NCBI GenBank assembly: GCA_036652795.1
Contig: JAVVVD010000002.1
Location: 186,001 to 250,000, forward strand
DNA length: 64,000 bases
Direction: 5' to 3'
From: JAVVVD01 sp036652795
Lineage (GTDB): Bacteria > Bacillota > Clostridia > Christensenellales > CAG-138
Of the stretch, positions 35,543 through 43,518 are shown piece by piece; position 1 is the stretch's first letter, and each line of letters opens with the position of its first letter. The notes under the pieces were generated by a model. That model was not told where the DNA came from and searched no databases. It saw nothing but the letters and a program-made list of their open reading frames with translations. Made by a program: the position numbers and the translations under genes.

Positions 35543-36166
35543 TTGGACAACGACATTCTGGATGCACTCTGCCGCACAGCAGAGGCGCTTGCGACAACAT
35601 TCGGCAGAAACTGCGAGACAGTGGTTCACGATTTCAGCAGCGCTGATTGCAGAATAGCTGCCATATACAATGGGCACGTATCGGGGCGCACGGTAGATTC
35701 CGCCGCTACGATATATGGCGGCTTTATTTCCTCATATGATTGCAAGGAGCTGGTGCCCACAAACGACTACGTTAACACCATGGTTGTCATGCACGATGGT
35801 CGAAGGATAAAATCCACCTCGATCAACTATATCGGCAAGGATTATCACTACGTGCTTGGCGTTAACTTTGATACAACTACGATGTTTGCCGCCGCCAATG
35901 TGCTGCGCGATATAATGAAAACAGATAAGGATTTTGATGCGGCACCGCTTACCGATCAAAAGCTGAACGATGCACTGGACTATTGTCTCTCCATGCTTGG
36001 TAAATCTCCTGATAAGCTTACCAAGGCGGAGCGTATTCAGATAGTGTCGATGCTAAACAATAACGATATTTTTTCCATACAAAAAGCCGTACCATATGTT
36101 TCGGAACGGCTTGGCGTTTCGCGCTATACAATATATAACTATCTTAACGAGATCAGGCATGATTAA
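35543..36166 (+). CDS. YheO/DauR-like transcriptional regulator (PAS plus HTH)
   Basis: This 207-residue protein has an N-terminal YheO-type PAS domain (about residues 5-115, CETVVHDFSS at the start) and a C-terminal HTH_22 domain (KAERIQIVSMLNNNDIFSI, RLGVSRYTIYNYL). GGAGGTCGCCCC places the TTG at 35543 as start. DauR, a member of this family, controls D-arginine catabolism, and relatives sit beside amino acid catabolic genes. It is divergent from the aminotransferase-iorAB-synthetase operon and probably controls it, with an amino acid or aryl pyruvate as effector. Confidence 0.85.
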   Translation: MDNDILDALCRTAEALATTFGRNCETVVHDFSSADCRIAAIYNGHVSGRTVDSAATIYGGFISSYDCKELVPTNDYVNTMVVMHDGRRIKSTSINYIGKDYHYVLGVNFDTTTMFAAANVLRDIMKTDKDFDAAPLTDQKLNDALDYCLSMLGKSPDKLTKAERIQIVSMLNNNDIFSIQKAVPYVSERLGVSRYTIYNYLNEIRHD

Positions 36167-36216
36167 TAATACCAGTATAAAAGCATATTGAATGCTCACG
36201 GCGCCTTATATATCGC

Positions 36217-36684
36217 TCACTGCGCAATCGTATCCGCCACCCTATATTCAGCCCCTGTATACATCTTTAACTTATCCCACAGCTGATACACCGATATCGA
36301 GAACTTATACGTCTTGTCCATACATTCAAAGTAGACTATCGCGTCATCAGCGTTATTCCCCTTATGCACCATACGCAGCGTATCATCGCCAATCAAAATT
36401 TCCATGCTCTCACCATCAACATCCCCCCTGGCAAGGGTTAATTTGGGTGCACTTGAAAGGAAGTAGTATAGCTTGCGGCAGCCATCTTCGTTTATCTGAT
36501 AGTATTTTCCGTCTTCATTGATATGCACTCCGTTAGTGGCTTGAGCAGCACTCATGCTGATTCCCAAATTCATGCAATAATCCGATGCCTTTTTCATTGA
36601 CGCAAGGCTAAACACCATTATGCCTATCGTAACAAATATAGCAGCGAATACCACTGCCATTATCAGCTTACTCCACCATTTCAT
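36217..36684 (-). CDS. Small membrane-anchored protein, function unknown
   Basis: This 155-residue protein has one N-terminal helix (about residues 6-28, KLIMAVVFAAIFVTIGIMVF) and an extracellular part rich in Asp and Tyr. GTGAGG precedes the ATG at 36684; the in-frame GTG at 36696 is an alternative. The start codon and the promoter lie in a 75-bp sequence that is tandemly duplicated, so there are two copies of the promoter and two copies of the start region. I recognise no family. Confidence 0.65.
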   Translation of the reverse strand: MKWWSKLIMAVVFAAIFVTIGIMVFSLASMKKASDYCMNLGISMSAAQATNGVHINEDGKYYQINEDGCRKLYYFLSSAPKLTLARGDVDGESMEILIGDDTLRMVHKGNNADDAIVYFECMDKTYKFSISVYQLWDKLKMYTGAEYRVADTIAQ

Positions 36685-36825
36685 ACGTAACCTCACCCCC
36701 TCAGTTGAAGTCCATTATCTTCTTAACAAGCCAAATTGTCAATCTCCCTACCATTTCATACGTAACCTCGCCCCTTCAATTAAAGTCCATTATCTTCTTA
36801 ACAAGCCAAACTGTCAATCTCCCTG
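36676..36825 (-). repeat. Two 75-bp tandem copies of a promoter and start region
   Basis: Copy 1 (36676-36750) and copy 2 (36751-36825) differ at only a handful of positions. Each has a minus-strand promoter TTGACA-N17-GATAAT (copy 1: 36737-36742 and 36714-36719; copy 2: 36812-36817 and 36789-36794) and the ATG with GAGG. Copy 2 cannot encode a long peptide, so it probably adds a second promoter and an abortive start. Confidence 0.85.
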
Positions 36826-36954
36826 ACGCCGCGGCCAACAGTATGGTACGCCCTGTTTTTTTACACCAAATAACATCCATTTAACCATATTTGTGTTATT
36901 ATGTAAGAGGATACTAATAAGTATATCTATTTACATCCCGGAGAAGGACACAAC

Positions 36955-38241
36955 ATGTTTACCCAACAAACATACACCCCCATTCTCACAACTGCCGACG
37001 CCATAGGCATAGTTAAGCGCACTCTCAGGATGATTGATAAGAGGCTGATAGACCACGGTGAACGAGTGGCTTACCTTGTATACAATATGCTTACACTGGA
37101 AGACCTATCGCAATCCGAAATCGGAGACATCTGCATAGCAGCCGCTTTCCACGATATCGGGGCATATAAAACCGAGGAAATAGACCGCATGACTCAATTC
37201 GAAATGGGTGATGTCATAAATCACTCGATATACGGCTATCTGTTTTTAAAACATCTTTCTCCGCTTGGTAAGTTCTCTGAGGCAGTCCTATACCATCACT
37301 CACGATATGACAAGCTTGAGCATATGTCCATTAAGCACAAATCAGCCGCGCTACTGATACATCTTTGCGATAAGCTTGACCTGCTGGCGTCAGCGTTCCC
37401 CAACAGCGATAAATTTCCCGAGCAATATATCCGTGAGCAAAGCGGCAAAATATTTCATCCGCAGCAAGTGGATAACTTTCTGGCTCTCAATCATAAGCTG
37501 CATCTGCTTGACAAGCTCCGCGACGGCAGCTTTGCAGGTCATATGCTGGATTACTTCGCTTCGCTTAATTTTTCAATCTCTCAGATAGGCAAATATCTGT
37601 TTATGATGGTATGCTCCATTGATTTTCGCAGTGAGTACACCGTTGCGCATACAATAACCACCCAAAGCATCAGCGTTGAGCTTTCCCGACGTTTGGGCTA
37701 TCGTGGTGAAACCCTTGCAAAGATATTCTACGGCGCCATGCTGCACGATATAGGCAAGATTTCCACTCCGCTTGAAATACTTGAGAAGCGCGGCGAACTA
37801 ACAGCGCAGGAATATGCAATAATGCAGGAGCATGTTGTAAATACACGAAACATACTATCGTCTATAGTTGACCATGATGTATGCGAGCTTGCCTCACGGC
37901 ACCATGAGCGCATAGACGGAAGCGGCTATCCTCTGGGGCTCACCGCGGCAATGATGAGCGAGCCTGAGGAGATAATCGCTGTTGCCGACGTAATAAGTGC
38001 GCTGTGTGGCAAGCGCAGCTACAAGGAAAGCGTTTCGGATGAAGCCGTTATAGCCATACTTACCGATGAGATGGAATGTGGCAGATTCCCCCGCCGCATA
38101 TGTGAGCTTGCGATAGCCGAGTATGCAGATATAATGGCCGCAGTCTCCTCATCGTGCAAGCCAATACTTGATATGTACAAAAATCTTGTTGGAGAATCAG
38201 ATAGGCTCTGCGCTATGTTCAACAGATGGGACGCAATATAA
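36955..38241 (+). CDS. HD and HD-GYP domain protein, predicted cyclic-di-GMP phosphodiesterase
   Basis: This 428-residue soluble protein has two HD-type domains. The first (about residues 20-190) has FHDIGAYKTEEI with His-Asp but lacks the GYP signature. The second (about 225-400) has the complete HD-GYP pattern: MLHDIGKIS, the SRHHERIDGSGYPLGL block and the metal ligand in AVADVISALC. GGAGAAGGA precedes the ATG. It should hydrolyse cyclic-di-GMP to GMP, counteracting the intact GGDEF domain of the giant protein. No neighbouring gene is coupled to it. Confidence 0.9.
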   Translation: MFTQQTYTPILTTADAIGIVKRTLRMIDKRLIDHGERVAYLVYNMLTLEDLSQSEIGDICIAAAFHDIGAYKTEEIDRMTQFEMGDVINHSIYGYLFLKHLSPLGKFSEAVLYHHSRYDKLEHMSIKHKSAALLIHLCDKLDLLASAFPNSDKFPEQYIREQSGKIFHPQQVDNFLALNHKLHLLDKLRDGSFAGHMLDYFASLNFSISQIGKYLFMMVCSIDFRSEYTVAHTITTQSISVELSRRLGYRGETLAKIFYGAMLHDIGKISTPLEILEKRGELTAQEYAIMQEHVVNTRNILSSIVDHDVCELASRHHERIDGSGYPLGLTAAMMSEPEEIIAVADVISALCGKRSYKESVSDEAVIAILTDEMECGRFPRRICELAIAEYADIMAAVSSSCKPILDMYKNLVGESDRLCAMFNRWDAI

Positions 38242-38242
38242 T

Positions 38243-38284
38243 AGTAGTCCGCCTCACAGTAAAAATGAGGCGGACTACTTTTGA
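38243..38284. terminator. Bidirectional terminator between HD-GYP gene and rnf operon
   Basis: A perfect 14-bp stem (38243-38256 with 38266-38279), 9-nt loop, followed by a TTTT tail on the plus strand. On the minus strand it lies just past the rnfB stop. Confidence 0.8.
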
Positions 38285-38302
38285 TTTGTTTAAGTGTGTT
38301 TA

Positions 38303-39112
38303 TTATTCTACAGCGTCAAAATCCACTATACAGCCACACGGGCACACCTTGGCACACGCACCGCATCTTGTGCACTTGTTTGCATCTATGCGAGCAAATC
38401 CATTCTCCACTATTATAGCGTCATACTGGCATTCCTTCACGCAGCGCGAGCAGGCGATGCATGCCTTCATGCAGGCATCACGCGCATCTCTACCCGTATC
38501 GCTGTTGCGGCACAAGACCAGCACTTTATGATCTGTTGGCAGCAGTCGTATTGCGCTACGCGGACATTTGTCGATGCAGTTGCCACACCCAACACACTTT
38601 TTCTCATCTATGCGCGCAATGTCATTTTCCATATTTATCGCGCCGAACGCACATGCCTGTGCACAATCGCCCAGCCCTATGCAGGAGAATCTACACACCT
38701 TTGGCCCGCCCGCTATTGACGCGGCTACAACACAGCTGCGATAGCCATCATAATCATAGCGATCCTTGGCTATACCCGATGTACCTTGGCATATCACACG
38801 AGCAACCACCTTCTCGCTTCGCTCAACCGATATTCCCATCACAAGGCCAATCTGCTCCGCTGCATCCGATCCGCTGGCAGGGCAACCTGTGGGTTTTGCA
38901 TCGCCGCGTACCACTGCGTCCGCAAATGCATCGCAGCCCGCATACCCGCACGCCCCGCAGTTAGCTCCGCCCAGATAATCCCTTATCTGCTGTATGCGCG
39001 GATCCACATGCACGGCAAGTTTTTTGTCGGCGGCAGAAAGCACAGCGCCAAATATAAGACCCATAACGCCCAATATGCCAAGCGCCAATATTACAGGGAT
39101 ATAAGTTTCCAT
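38303..39112 (-). CDS. rnfB: Rnf complex subunit RnfB
   Basis: This 269-residue iron-sulfur subunit has an N-terminal membrane helix, the Fe-S domain NCGACGYAGCDAFADAV, then ferredoxin-like motifs CRFSCIGLGDCAQAC, CVGCGNCIDKCP, CIACSRCVKEC and CTRCGACAKVCP. That is about five to six 4Fe-4S clusters, as in acetogen RnfB. It is the entry point for electrons from reduced ferredoxin. It is last in the rnfCDEAB order and starts 15 bp after rnfA. Confidence 0.93.
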   Translation of the reverse strand: METYIPVILALGILGVMGLIFGAVLSAADKKLAVHVDPRIQQIRDYLGGANCGACGYAGCDAFADAVVRGDAKPTGCPASGSDAAEQIGLVMGISVERSEKVVARVICQGTSGIAKDRYDYDGYRSCVVAASIAGGPKVCRFSCIGLGDCAQACAFGAINMENDIARIDEKKCVGCGNCIDKCPRSAIRLLPTDHKVLVLCRNSDTGRDARDACMKACIACSRCVKECQYDAIIVENGFARIDANKCTRCGACAKVCPCGCIVDFDAVE

Positions 39113-39127
39113 TTGCTTATGTCCTCC

Positions 39128-39715
39128 TTAGTTGCCCATGCCAGAAAAGCCCATGAACGCCACACTCATTAGACCCGCAATAACGAGCGATATTGGGAAG
39201 CCTTTGAATACCTGGGGTATTTTTGAGGTTTCCAGCCGCTCTCTTACACCCGCCATCAGCACTATAGCCAGCAGGAAGCCCAACGCGCCAAATACGCCGT
39301 TAAGTACTGAATACAGCAGATTATAGCTGCTATTGATGTTTAATATGGTAACGCCCAGCACCGCACAGTTGGTTGTGATGAGTGGCAGATATATTCCCAA
39401 TGCCCGATACAGGCTGGGGCTGCTCTTTTTTATAAACATCTCAACAAGCTGCACAAGGCTGGCAATAATCAATATGAAGCTTATCGTATCCAGATACTTC
39501 AGCTCCAGCGGAATCAGCACCAGATTATACATCAGCCATGTAAACAACGATGCCAATGCCATAACAAACGTTACCGCCAAACCCATGCCCGCCGCGGTTT
39601 CCACCTTGGTCGAAACACCCAAAAAGGGGCAGCATCCCAAAAAACGGGAGAAGATGAAGTTGTTGCTCAGTACACAGCTGACCATGAACAAAAGTACTTT
39701 AGATATATCGCTCAT
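39128..39715 (-). CDS. rnfA: Rnf complex subunit RnfA
   Basis: This 195-residue integral membrane subunit has six helices and typical RnfA features: LSNNFIFSRFLGCCPFLGVS, where the Cys pair region ligates the membrane 2Fe-2S centre together with RnfE, and GTCAVLGV-like TNCAVLGVTI. It overlaps rnfE by ATGA. Part of the ion-translocating core. Confidence 0.93.
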   Translation of the reverse strand: MSDISKVLLFMVSCVLSNNFIFSRFLGCCPFLGVSTKVETAAGMGLAVTFVMALASLFTWLMYNLVLIPLELKYLDTISFILIIASLVQLVEMFIKKSSPSLYRALGIYLPLITTNCAVLGVTILNINSSYNLLYSVLNGVFGALGFLLAIVLMAGVRERLETSKIPQVFKGFPISLVIAGLMSVAFMGFSGMGN

Positions 39716-40350
39716 GCGTGAAGCTCCTCCCTCTTACGCTTTCTTTCCATTGTGCGCTCTGTAATTAGGTTGACTATCCCAAGCACCAGCCCGAATATCA
39801 TAAAGCCGCCCGGGGCAAGTATCATTATTAGCATCGGATCGTAACCCATTCCCAGTATGTTAAATCCAAACAATGTACCGTTACCCAGCAATTCCCTTAT
39901 ACATCCTATTATTGTAATCGCCAGCGTAAAGCCAACACCCATGCCAATGCCATCCATAGCGCTTGCAGCAACGGAATTTTTACTTGCGAATGCTTCCGCA
40001 CGGGCAAGTATTATGCAGTTGACCACTATCAGCGGAATGAACATGCCCAGGCTTTCATATAGGGCCGGCACAAACGCCTGCATTAGCATCTGCACCATCG
40101 TAACGAACGTGCAGATGACTACCACGAATGCAGGTATCCTCACCTTGTCAGGTATAAAGTTGCGCAGCAGCGATATAACCACGTTAGAGCCTACCAACAC
40201 AAATGTAGCGGCAGCACCCATACCTATTCCGTTTATCGCGCTTGTGGTAACGGCAAGCGTTGGGCATGTGCCAAGTACCAGACGGAATGTCGGGTTTTCC
40301 GTCACAACGCCGTTTAGGAACACACCGGCCATGCTTTTATTGTTTCGCAT
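39712..40350 (-). CDS. rnfE: Rnf complex subunit RnfE
   Basis: This 212-residue membrane subunit starts KSMAGVFLNGVVTENPTFRL and has GTCPTLAVTTSAINGIGMG, both diagnostic of RnfE/NqrD. Its start overlaps the end of rnfD by 14 bp. In canonical operons rnfG lies between rnfD and rnfE; here there is no room for it. Confidence 0.93.
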   Translation of the reverse strand: MRNNKSMAGVFLNGVVTENPTFRLVLGTCPTLAVTTSAINGIGMGAAATFVLVGSNVVISLLRNFIPDKVRIPAFVVVICTFVTMVQMLMQAFVPALYESLGMFIPLIVVNCIILARAEAFASKNSVAASAMDGIGMGVGFTLAITIIGCIRELLGNGTLFGFNILGMGYDPMLIMILAPGGFMIFGLVLGIVNLITERTMERKRKREELHA

Positions 40351-41260
40351 CTGCTTTCACCTCTCCGTACAGCCTTGGTTTTACGTATTTGTCTATAAGC
40401 GGAGTTGTGATGTTCATAATCAATATCGCATACGTCACGCCCTCCGGATATGAGCCAAAATTCCTTATTACCGCCACGAGCAAACCGCATCCCGCAGCAT
40501 ATATATATTGTCCACGCTGGGTCATTGGGCTTGTTGTATAGTCAGTTGCCATAAACACCGCACCAAAGAGCAATCCTCCTGAAAGCACGCCCACCAGCAC
40601 ATCATTGCCAAATATCAGCGCAAATAGCGCGTAGGAGGCCACCATAATCACCGGTATACGCCACGCTATAACATGGCGTATCAGCATATAGATGAATCCC
40701 AGCAGTATCGCCGCCTTGCACACCTCGCCAATGGAGCCCGGCACGTTGCCCAGTAAAAGGTCCATTGTAGTGGCCGGATATCCGGCGAGCGGCGTAGCCG
40801 AAGCCACAGCGTCAACCGTCTGCAATTTTGTTGGCAGCACGAATGAGGTCATACGAACCGGCCAGCTCGTCAGCAATACTGCACGCGCAGCCAGCGCAGG
40901 GTTTAGGAAGTTATCTCCTATGCCGCCAAAGAGCTGTTTTACCAATACTATCGCAATACCGCTTCCGATTATTGGCATCCACCACGGCGATGTCGGCGGC
41001 AGGTTAAGTCCCAATATAAGCCCCGTCACCACTGCGGAAAGGTCGCCAATGCGTACCGCTTGTTTTGTTAGCTTCTGCCAAAGGAACTCGAAGAGTACGG
41101 CGCTGGCTATGCTAATAGCTATTACGGCTGCCGCCCCCATACCGAAGTAATATACGCCCGCAATAGTTGCCGGCAACAGTGCGATTATTACATCGCCCAT
41201 AAGCCTTGTGGTGTTTTCAGGGCAGCGGATATGTGGAGCAGTCGAAAGATACAGCTTCAT
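40337..41260 (-). CDS. rnfD: Rnf complex subunit RnfD
   Basis: This 307-residue membrane subunit has about ten helices and a DAVASATPLAGY motif near residue 150 that corresponds to the covalent FMN-threonine site (usual form close to SGATPL; the Thr is kept). GGIGDNFLNPALAARA is typical. The ATG at 41260 follows AGGAGG and lies one base after the rnfC stop; longer open frame upstream is ignored. Confidence 0.93.
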   Translation of the reverse strand: MKLYLSTAPHIRCPENTTRLMGDVIIALLPATIAGVYYFGMGAAAVIAISIASAVLFEFLWQKLTKQAVRIGDLSAVVTGLILGLNLPPTSPWWMPIIGSGIAIVLVKQLFGGIGDNFLNPALAARAVLLTSWPVRMTSFVLPTKLQTVDAVASATPLAGYPATTMDLLLGNVPGSIGEVCKAAILLGFIYMLIRHVIAWRIPVIMVASYALFALIFGNDVLVGVLSGGLLFGAVFMATDYTTSPMTQRGQYIYAAGCGLLVAVIRNFGSYPEGVTYAILIMNITTPLIDKYVKPRLYGEVKADAKQ

Positions 41261-41261
41261 A

Positions 41262-42590
41262 TCACTTGTTCCTCCTTGCTTGCGCACTTATCGCATCCTT
41301 AGTGATTTTAAATGACGCTGTAAGCCAACGGCGCGATGGACATGTGTATGAACAGCAGCCGCATACTATACACTCCATAACGTAGTTGGCCTCCGCACCC
41401 TTAAGATCGCCCCTGTCGCAAAAATGCTTTATACGATATGGGTTTAGCCCTATAGGGCAAACCTCAACGCAACGCGCACATCGGATGCATGGCTGTTCTG
41501 CAACACTGCGCGCATCCTTTTGGTTAAGCACCACGATGCCGCCACCGCCCTTTGTCACAGACGCATCGTTATCTGGCGCACAAGGACCAGTCATGCCGCC
41601 GCCGGCGATTATCTTACCCGGCTCCTCACTATAGCCTTCGCACGCACCTATAACATCCTGGAAAATCGTGCCTATCCTCAGCAGCATATTGGATGGCTTC
41701 ATCACACAGCCCGTAACCGTAGTTACGCGCTCTATAAGTGGTATTCCGTCCACCACAGCATCGGCAATTGCCGCTGCTGTCGCCACATTTATTACTATCG
41801 TATGCACATCCAGCGGCAGCTTCTTGCTTGGCACCTCACGGCCTGTTATCGCCTTTATAAGCTGTTTTTCGCCGCCCTGTGGGTACTTTGTTCGCAAAAC
41901 CTTGATTTCAACCCCGTCGCGACCTGTAGCCGCCTTGCGCATTGTTGCAATTGCTTCAGGTTTATTATCCTCTATTGCGATAACACCGCGCTCCACATTG
42001 AGCGCACGCATCACAGCGCGCAATCCATCCACCACACGCAGCGGCGTTTCGATCATCAGACGATAATCAGAGGTAAGGTATGTTTCGCATTCCGCGCCGT
42101 TTAGTATGATGGTATCGCAATACTTTCCCTCGCCTACCATCAGCTTGATATGCGTGGGAAATGTTGCGCCGCCCATACCGCATATGCCGGCCGCCTTTAT
42201 GGTTGGCACTATCAATGCAGGATCTGCCGTTTCCACATTGCCCAGGCCATTTTTTTCGACCCATGTATCCATGAAGTCATTTTTGATTGTAACCGTCATT
42301 ACAGGCGCCGCACCTAGCGAAGCCTTGGGAGCCACCTCCGTCACCTGACCTGAAACGCTCGCATGCACAGGCAAGCCTAAGGCACCCATCGGTTCGCCTA
42401 TCAATTGGCCTACCTTAACATAATCTCCCTTTTTTACAACCGGATTACTTGGCGCTCCTAGATGCATGGCCATTGGGATAGCCACCGTGTCAGATACAAA
42501 TGAACGTATCGGAACGTCTCTCGTTTGATCCTTGCCCTCATGCTTATCATGCATGGGATGCACACCACCACGGAAAGAATACTTTGGCAA
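41262..42590 (-). CDS. rnfC: Rnf complex subunit RnfC, NADH-binding
   Basis: This 442-residue subunit has KYSFRGGVHPMH at the N-terminus, a barrel-sandwich segment (about residues 30-90), NAD/FMN-binding GICGMGGATFPTHIK and two 4Fe-4S motifs CIRCARCVEVCP and CIVCGCCSYTCP. The TTG at 42590 follows AGGTGG by 6 nt and matches where RnfC proteins normally begin; a GTG at 42611 is in frame but poorer. It passes electrons to NAD. It is first gene of the rnf operon. Confidence 0.92.
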   Translation of the reverse strand: MPKYSFRGGVHPMHDKHEGKDQTRDVPIRSFVSDTVAIPMAMHLGAPSNPVVKKGDYVKVGQLIGEPMGALGLPVHASVSGQVTEVAPKASLGAAPVMTVTIKNDFMDTWVEKNGLGNVETADPALIVPTIKAAGICGMGGATFPTHIKLMVGEGKYCDTIILNGAECETYLTSDYRLMIETPLRVVDGLRAVMRALNVERGVIAIEDNKPEAIATMRKAATGRDGVEIKVLRTKYPQGGEKQLIKAITGREVPSKKLPLDVHTIVINVATAAAIADAVVDGIPLIERVTTVTGCVMKPSNMLLRIGTIFQDVIGACEGYSEEPGKIIAGGGMTGPCAPDNDASVTKGGGGIVVLNQKDARSVAEQPCIRCARCVEVCPIGLNPYRIKHFCDRGDLKGAEANYVMECIVCGCCSYTCPSRRWLTASFKITKDAISAQARRNK

Positions 42591-42611
42591 TTCATTCCAC
42601 CTGCCTATCAC

Positions 42612-42709
42612 TATATAGATGTGTAGATTTGTTTTGGACTTTATTATATCACAATCTTTTTATGATGCACAGCCTTAGGATAATGCTAATAAGTATATAT
42701 TATATTGTC
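42612..42709 (-). promoter_or_regulatory. Probable rnf promoter region
   Basis: An extended -10 (TGTGATATAAT, minus strand, about 42640-42650) lies 50-60 bp before rnfC. The -35 is poor. It separates the rnf operon from the TauE/SafE genes upstream. Confidence 0.5.
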
Positions 42710-43093
42710 TTATTTTCTGCTATCACGCTCACCTTTTACGAATTGAACTGCCGCAATAAGCAGCAGGAATATTCCAAAGCCACGGCGCAGCCATGGTGCA
42801 GCCAGCATAGATGCTAAAAAAGCGCCGGCAGCAGCAGCCACAGCGCCTGATATGATTACACTCATGCATTCCTTCACATCCAGCCTGCCGGCCCTATTGT
42901 GCACTATAAGCGCAACAACTGCCGCCGGCAAAAACGCAAGCATGTTTACACCCTGCGCATCATGCTGAGGCATTGCGCATAGCAGCGTCAGTGCGGGTAT
43001 CATCACCGTCCCCCCGCCCATACCCATTCCGGCAGCCACGCCTGCCAAAAAGCCAAATATCACATACAGCAGCCAGTTCATATAAGCATCCAT
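42710..43093 (-). CDS. Half-size TauE/SafE family membrane protein B
   Basis: This 127-residue protein has about four helices with the TauE/SafE pattern GFLAGVAAGMGMGGGTVMIP, the repeat unit of sulfite/organosulfur exporters (TSUP family). A full transporter has two such halves in one chain. Here the partner half is the gene just upstream (43078-43437), overlapping by 16 bp. The two probably form a heterodimeric transporter. Substrate unknown. Confidence 0.85.
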   Translation of the reverse strand: MDAYMNWLLYVIFGFLAGVAAGMGMGGGTVMIPALTLLCAMPQHDAQGVNMLAFLPAAVVALIVHNRAGRLDVKECMSVIISGAVAAAAGAFLASMLAAPWLRRGFGIFLLLIAAVQFVKGERDSRK

Positions 43094-43437
43094 ATCGCAG
43101 ACGCTACCATCAGCGCCGAAAATATACGGTTAAGCCACAGCCGTTTCAGCCTGCCTACCAGCTTTGCCCCTACAAATCCGCCAAGCGTCAGCGCCGGCGC
43201 CACAAACAATAGCGCCCGATAGTCCACATTGCCCTGCATTGCATACATTGCACCGCTTATGGCGGTAAGCGGAAGCATAATGCTTATGGCGCTGGCATGG
43301 GCTTTTTCCGCCGGGAATGCGCACATATCCTTTAGCGCTATTACCGCCACCATGCCACCGCCTGCGCCAAACAAACCGTTACACAGGCCTGCGGCAATCC
43401 CCGCCGCTATACCGCGCATATTCATATTTTTGCCCAT
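43078..43437 (-). CDS. Half-size TauE/SafE family membrane protein A
   Basis: This 119-residue protein has about four helices with the motif GIAAGLCNGLFGAGGGMVAV, the other TauE/SafE repeat. I start it at the ATG at 43437, where GGCGGTGA lies upstream in the arm of a hairpin. It overlaps the second half gene by 16 bp. Confidence 0.8.
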   Translation of the reverse strand: MGKNMNMRGIAAGIAAGLCNGLFGAGGGMVAVIALKDMCAFPAEKAHASAISIMLPLTAISGAMYAMQGNVDYRALLFVAPALTLGGFVGAKLVGRLKRLWLNRIFSALMVASAIWMLI

Positions 43438-43480
43438 AAAAAAATCACCGCCATGCACTAGTCTTTGCACAGTGGTGATT
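43438..43480 (-). terminator. Hairpin with U7 directly before a start codon
   Basis: On the minus strand an imperfect 15-bp stem (outer arms AATCACC and GGTGATT, 43474-43480 with 43443-43449) is followed by seven T and then the ATG of the TauE/SafE gene. It ends the upstream GNAT-like gene and also holds the probable ribosome binding site of the next gene, so it may attenuate it. Confidence 0.6.
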
Positions 43481-43518
43481 ATTATTCGAATTCATGCCAA
43501 CATAAGCTATCAATATGC

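Noticed and set aside
36217..36684. Small anchored protein considered as the missing RnfG
   Set aside because: It is shorter, has no FMN-threonine motif of the SGAT type, and lies outside the rnf operon on the other side of the HD-GYP gene.
36676..36825. CRISPR-like repeats
   Set aside because: Only two copies in direct tandem with no spacers, and each contains a promoter. No cas genes in the window.
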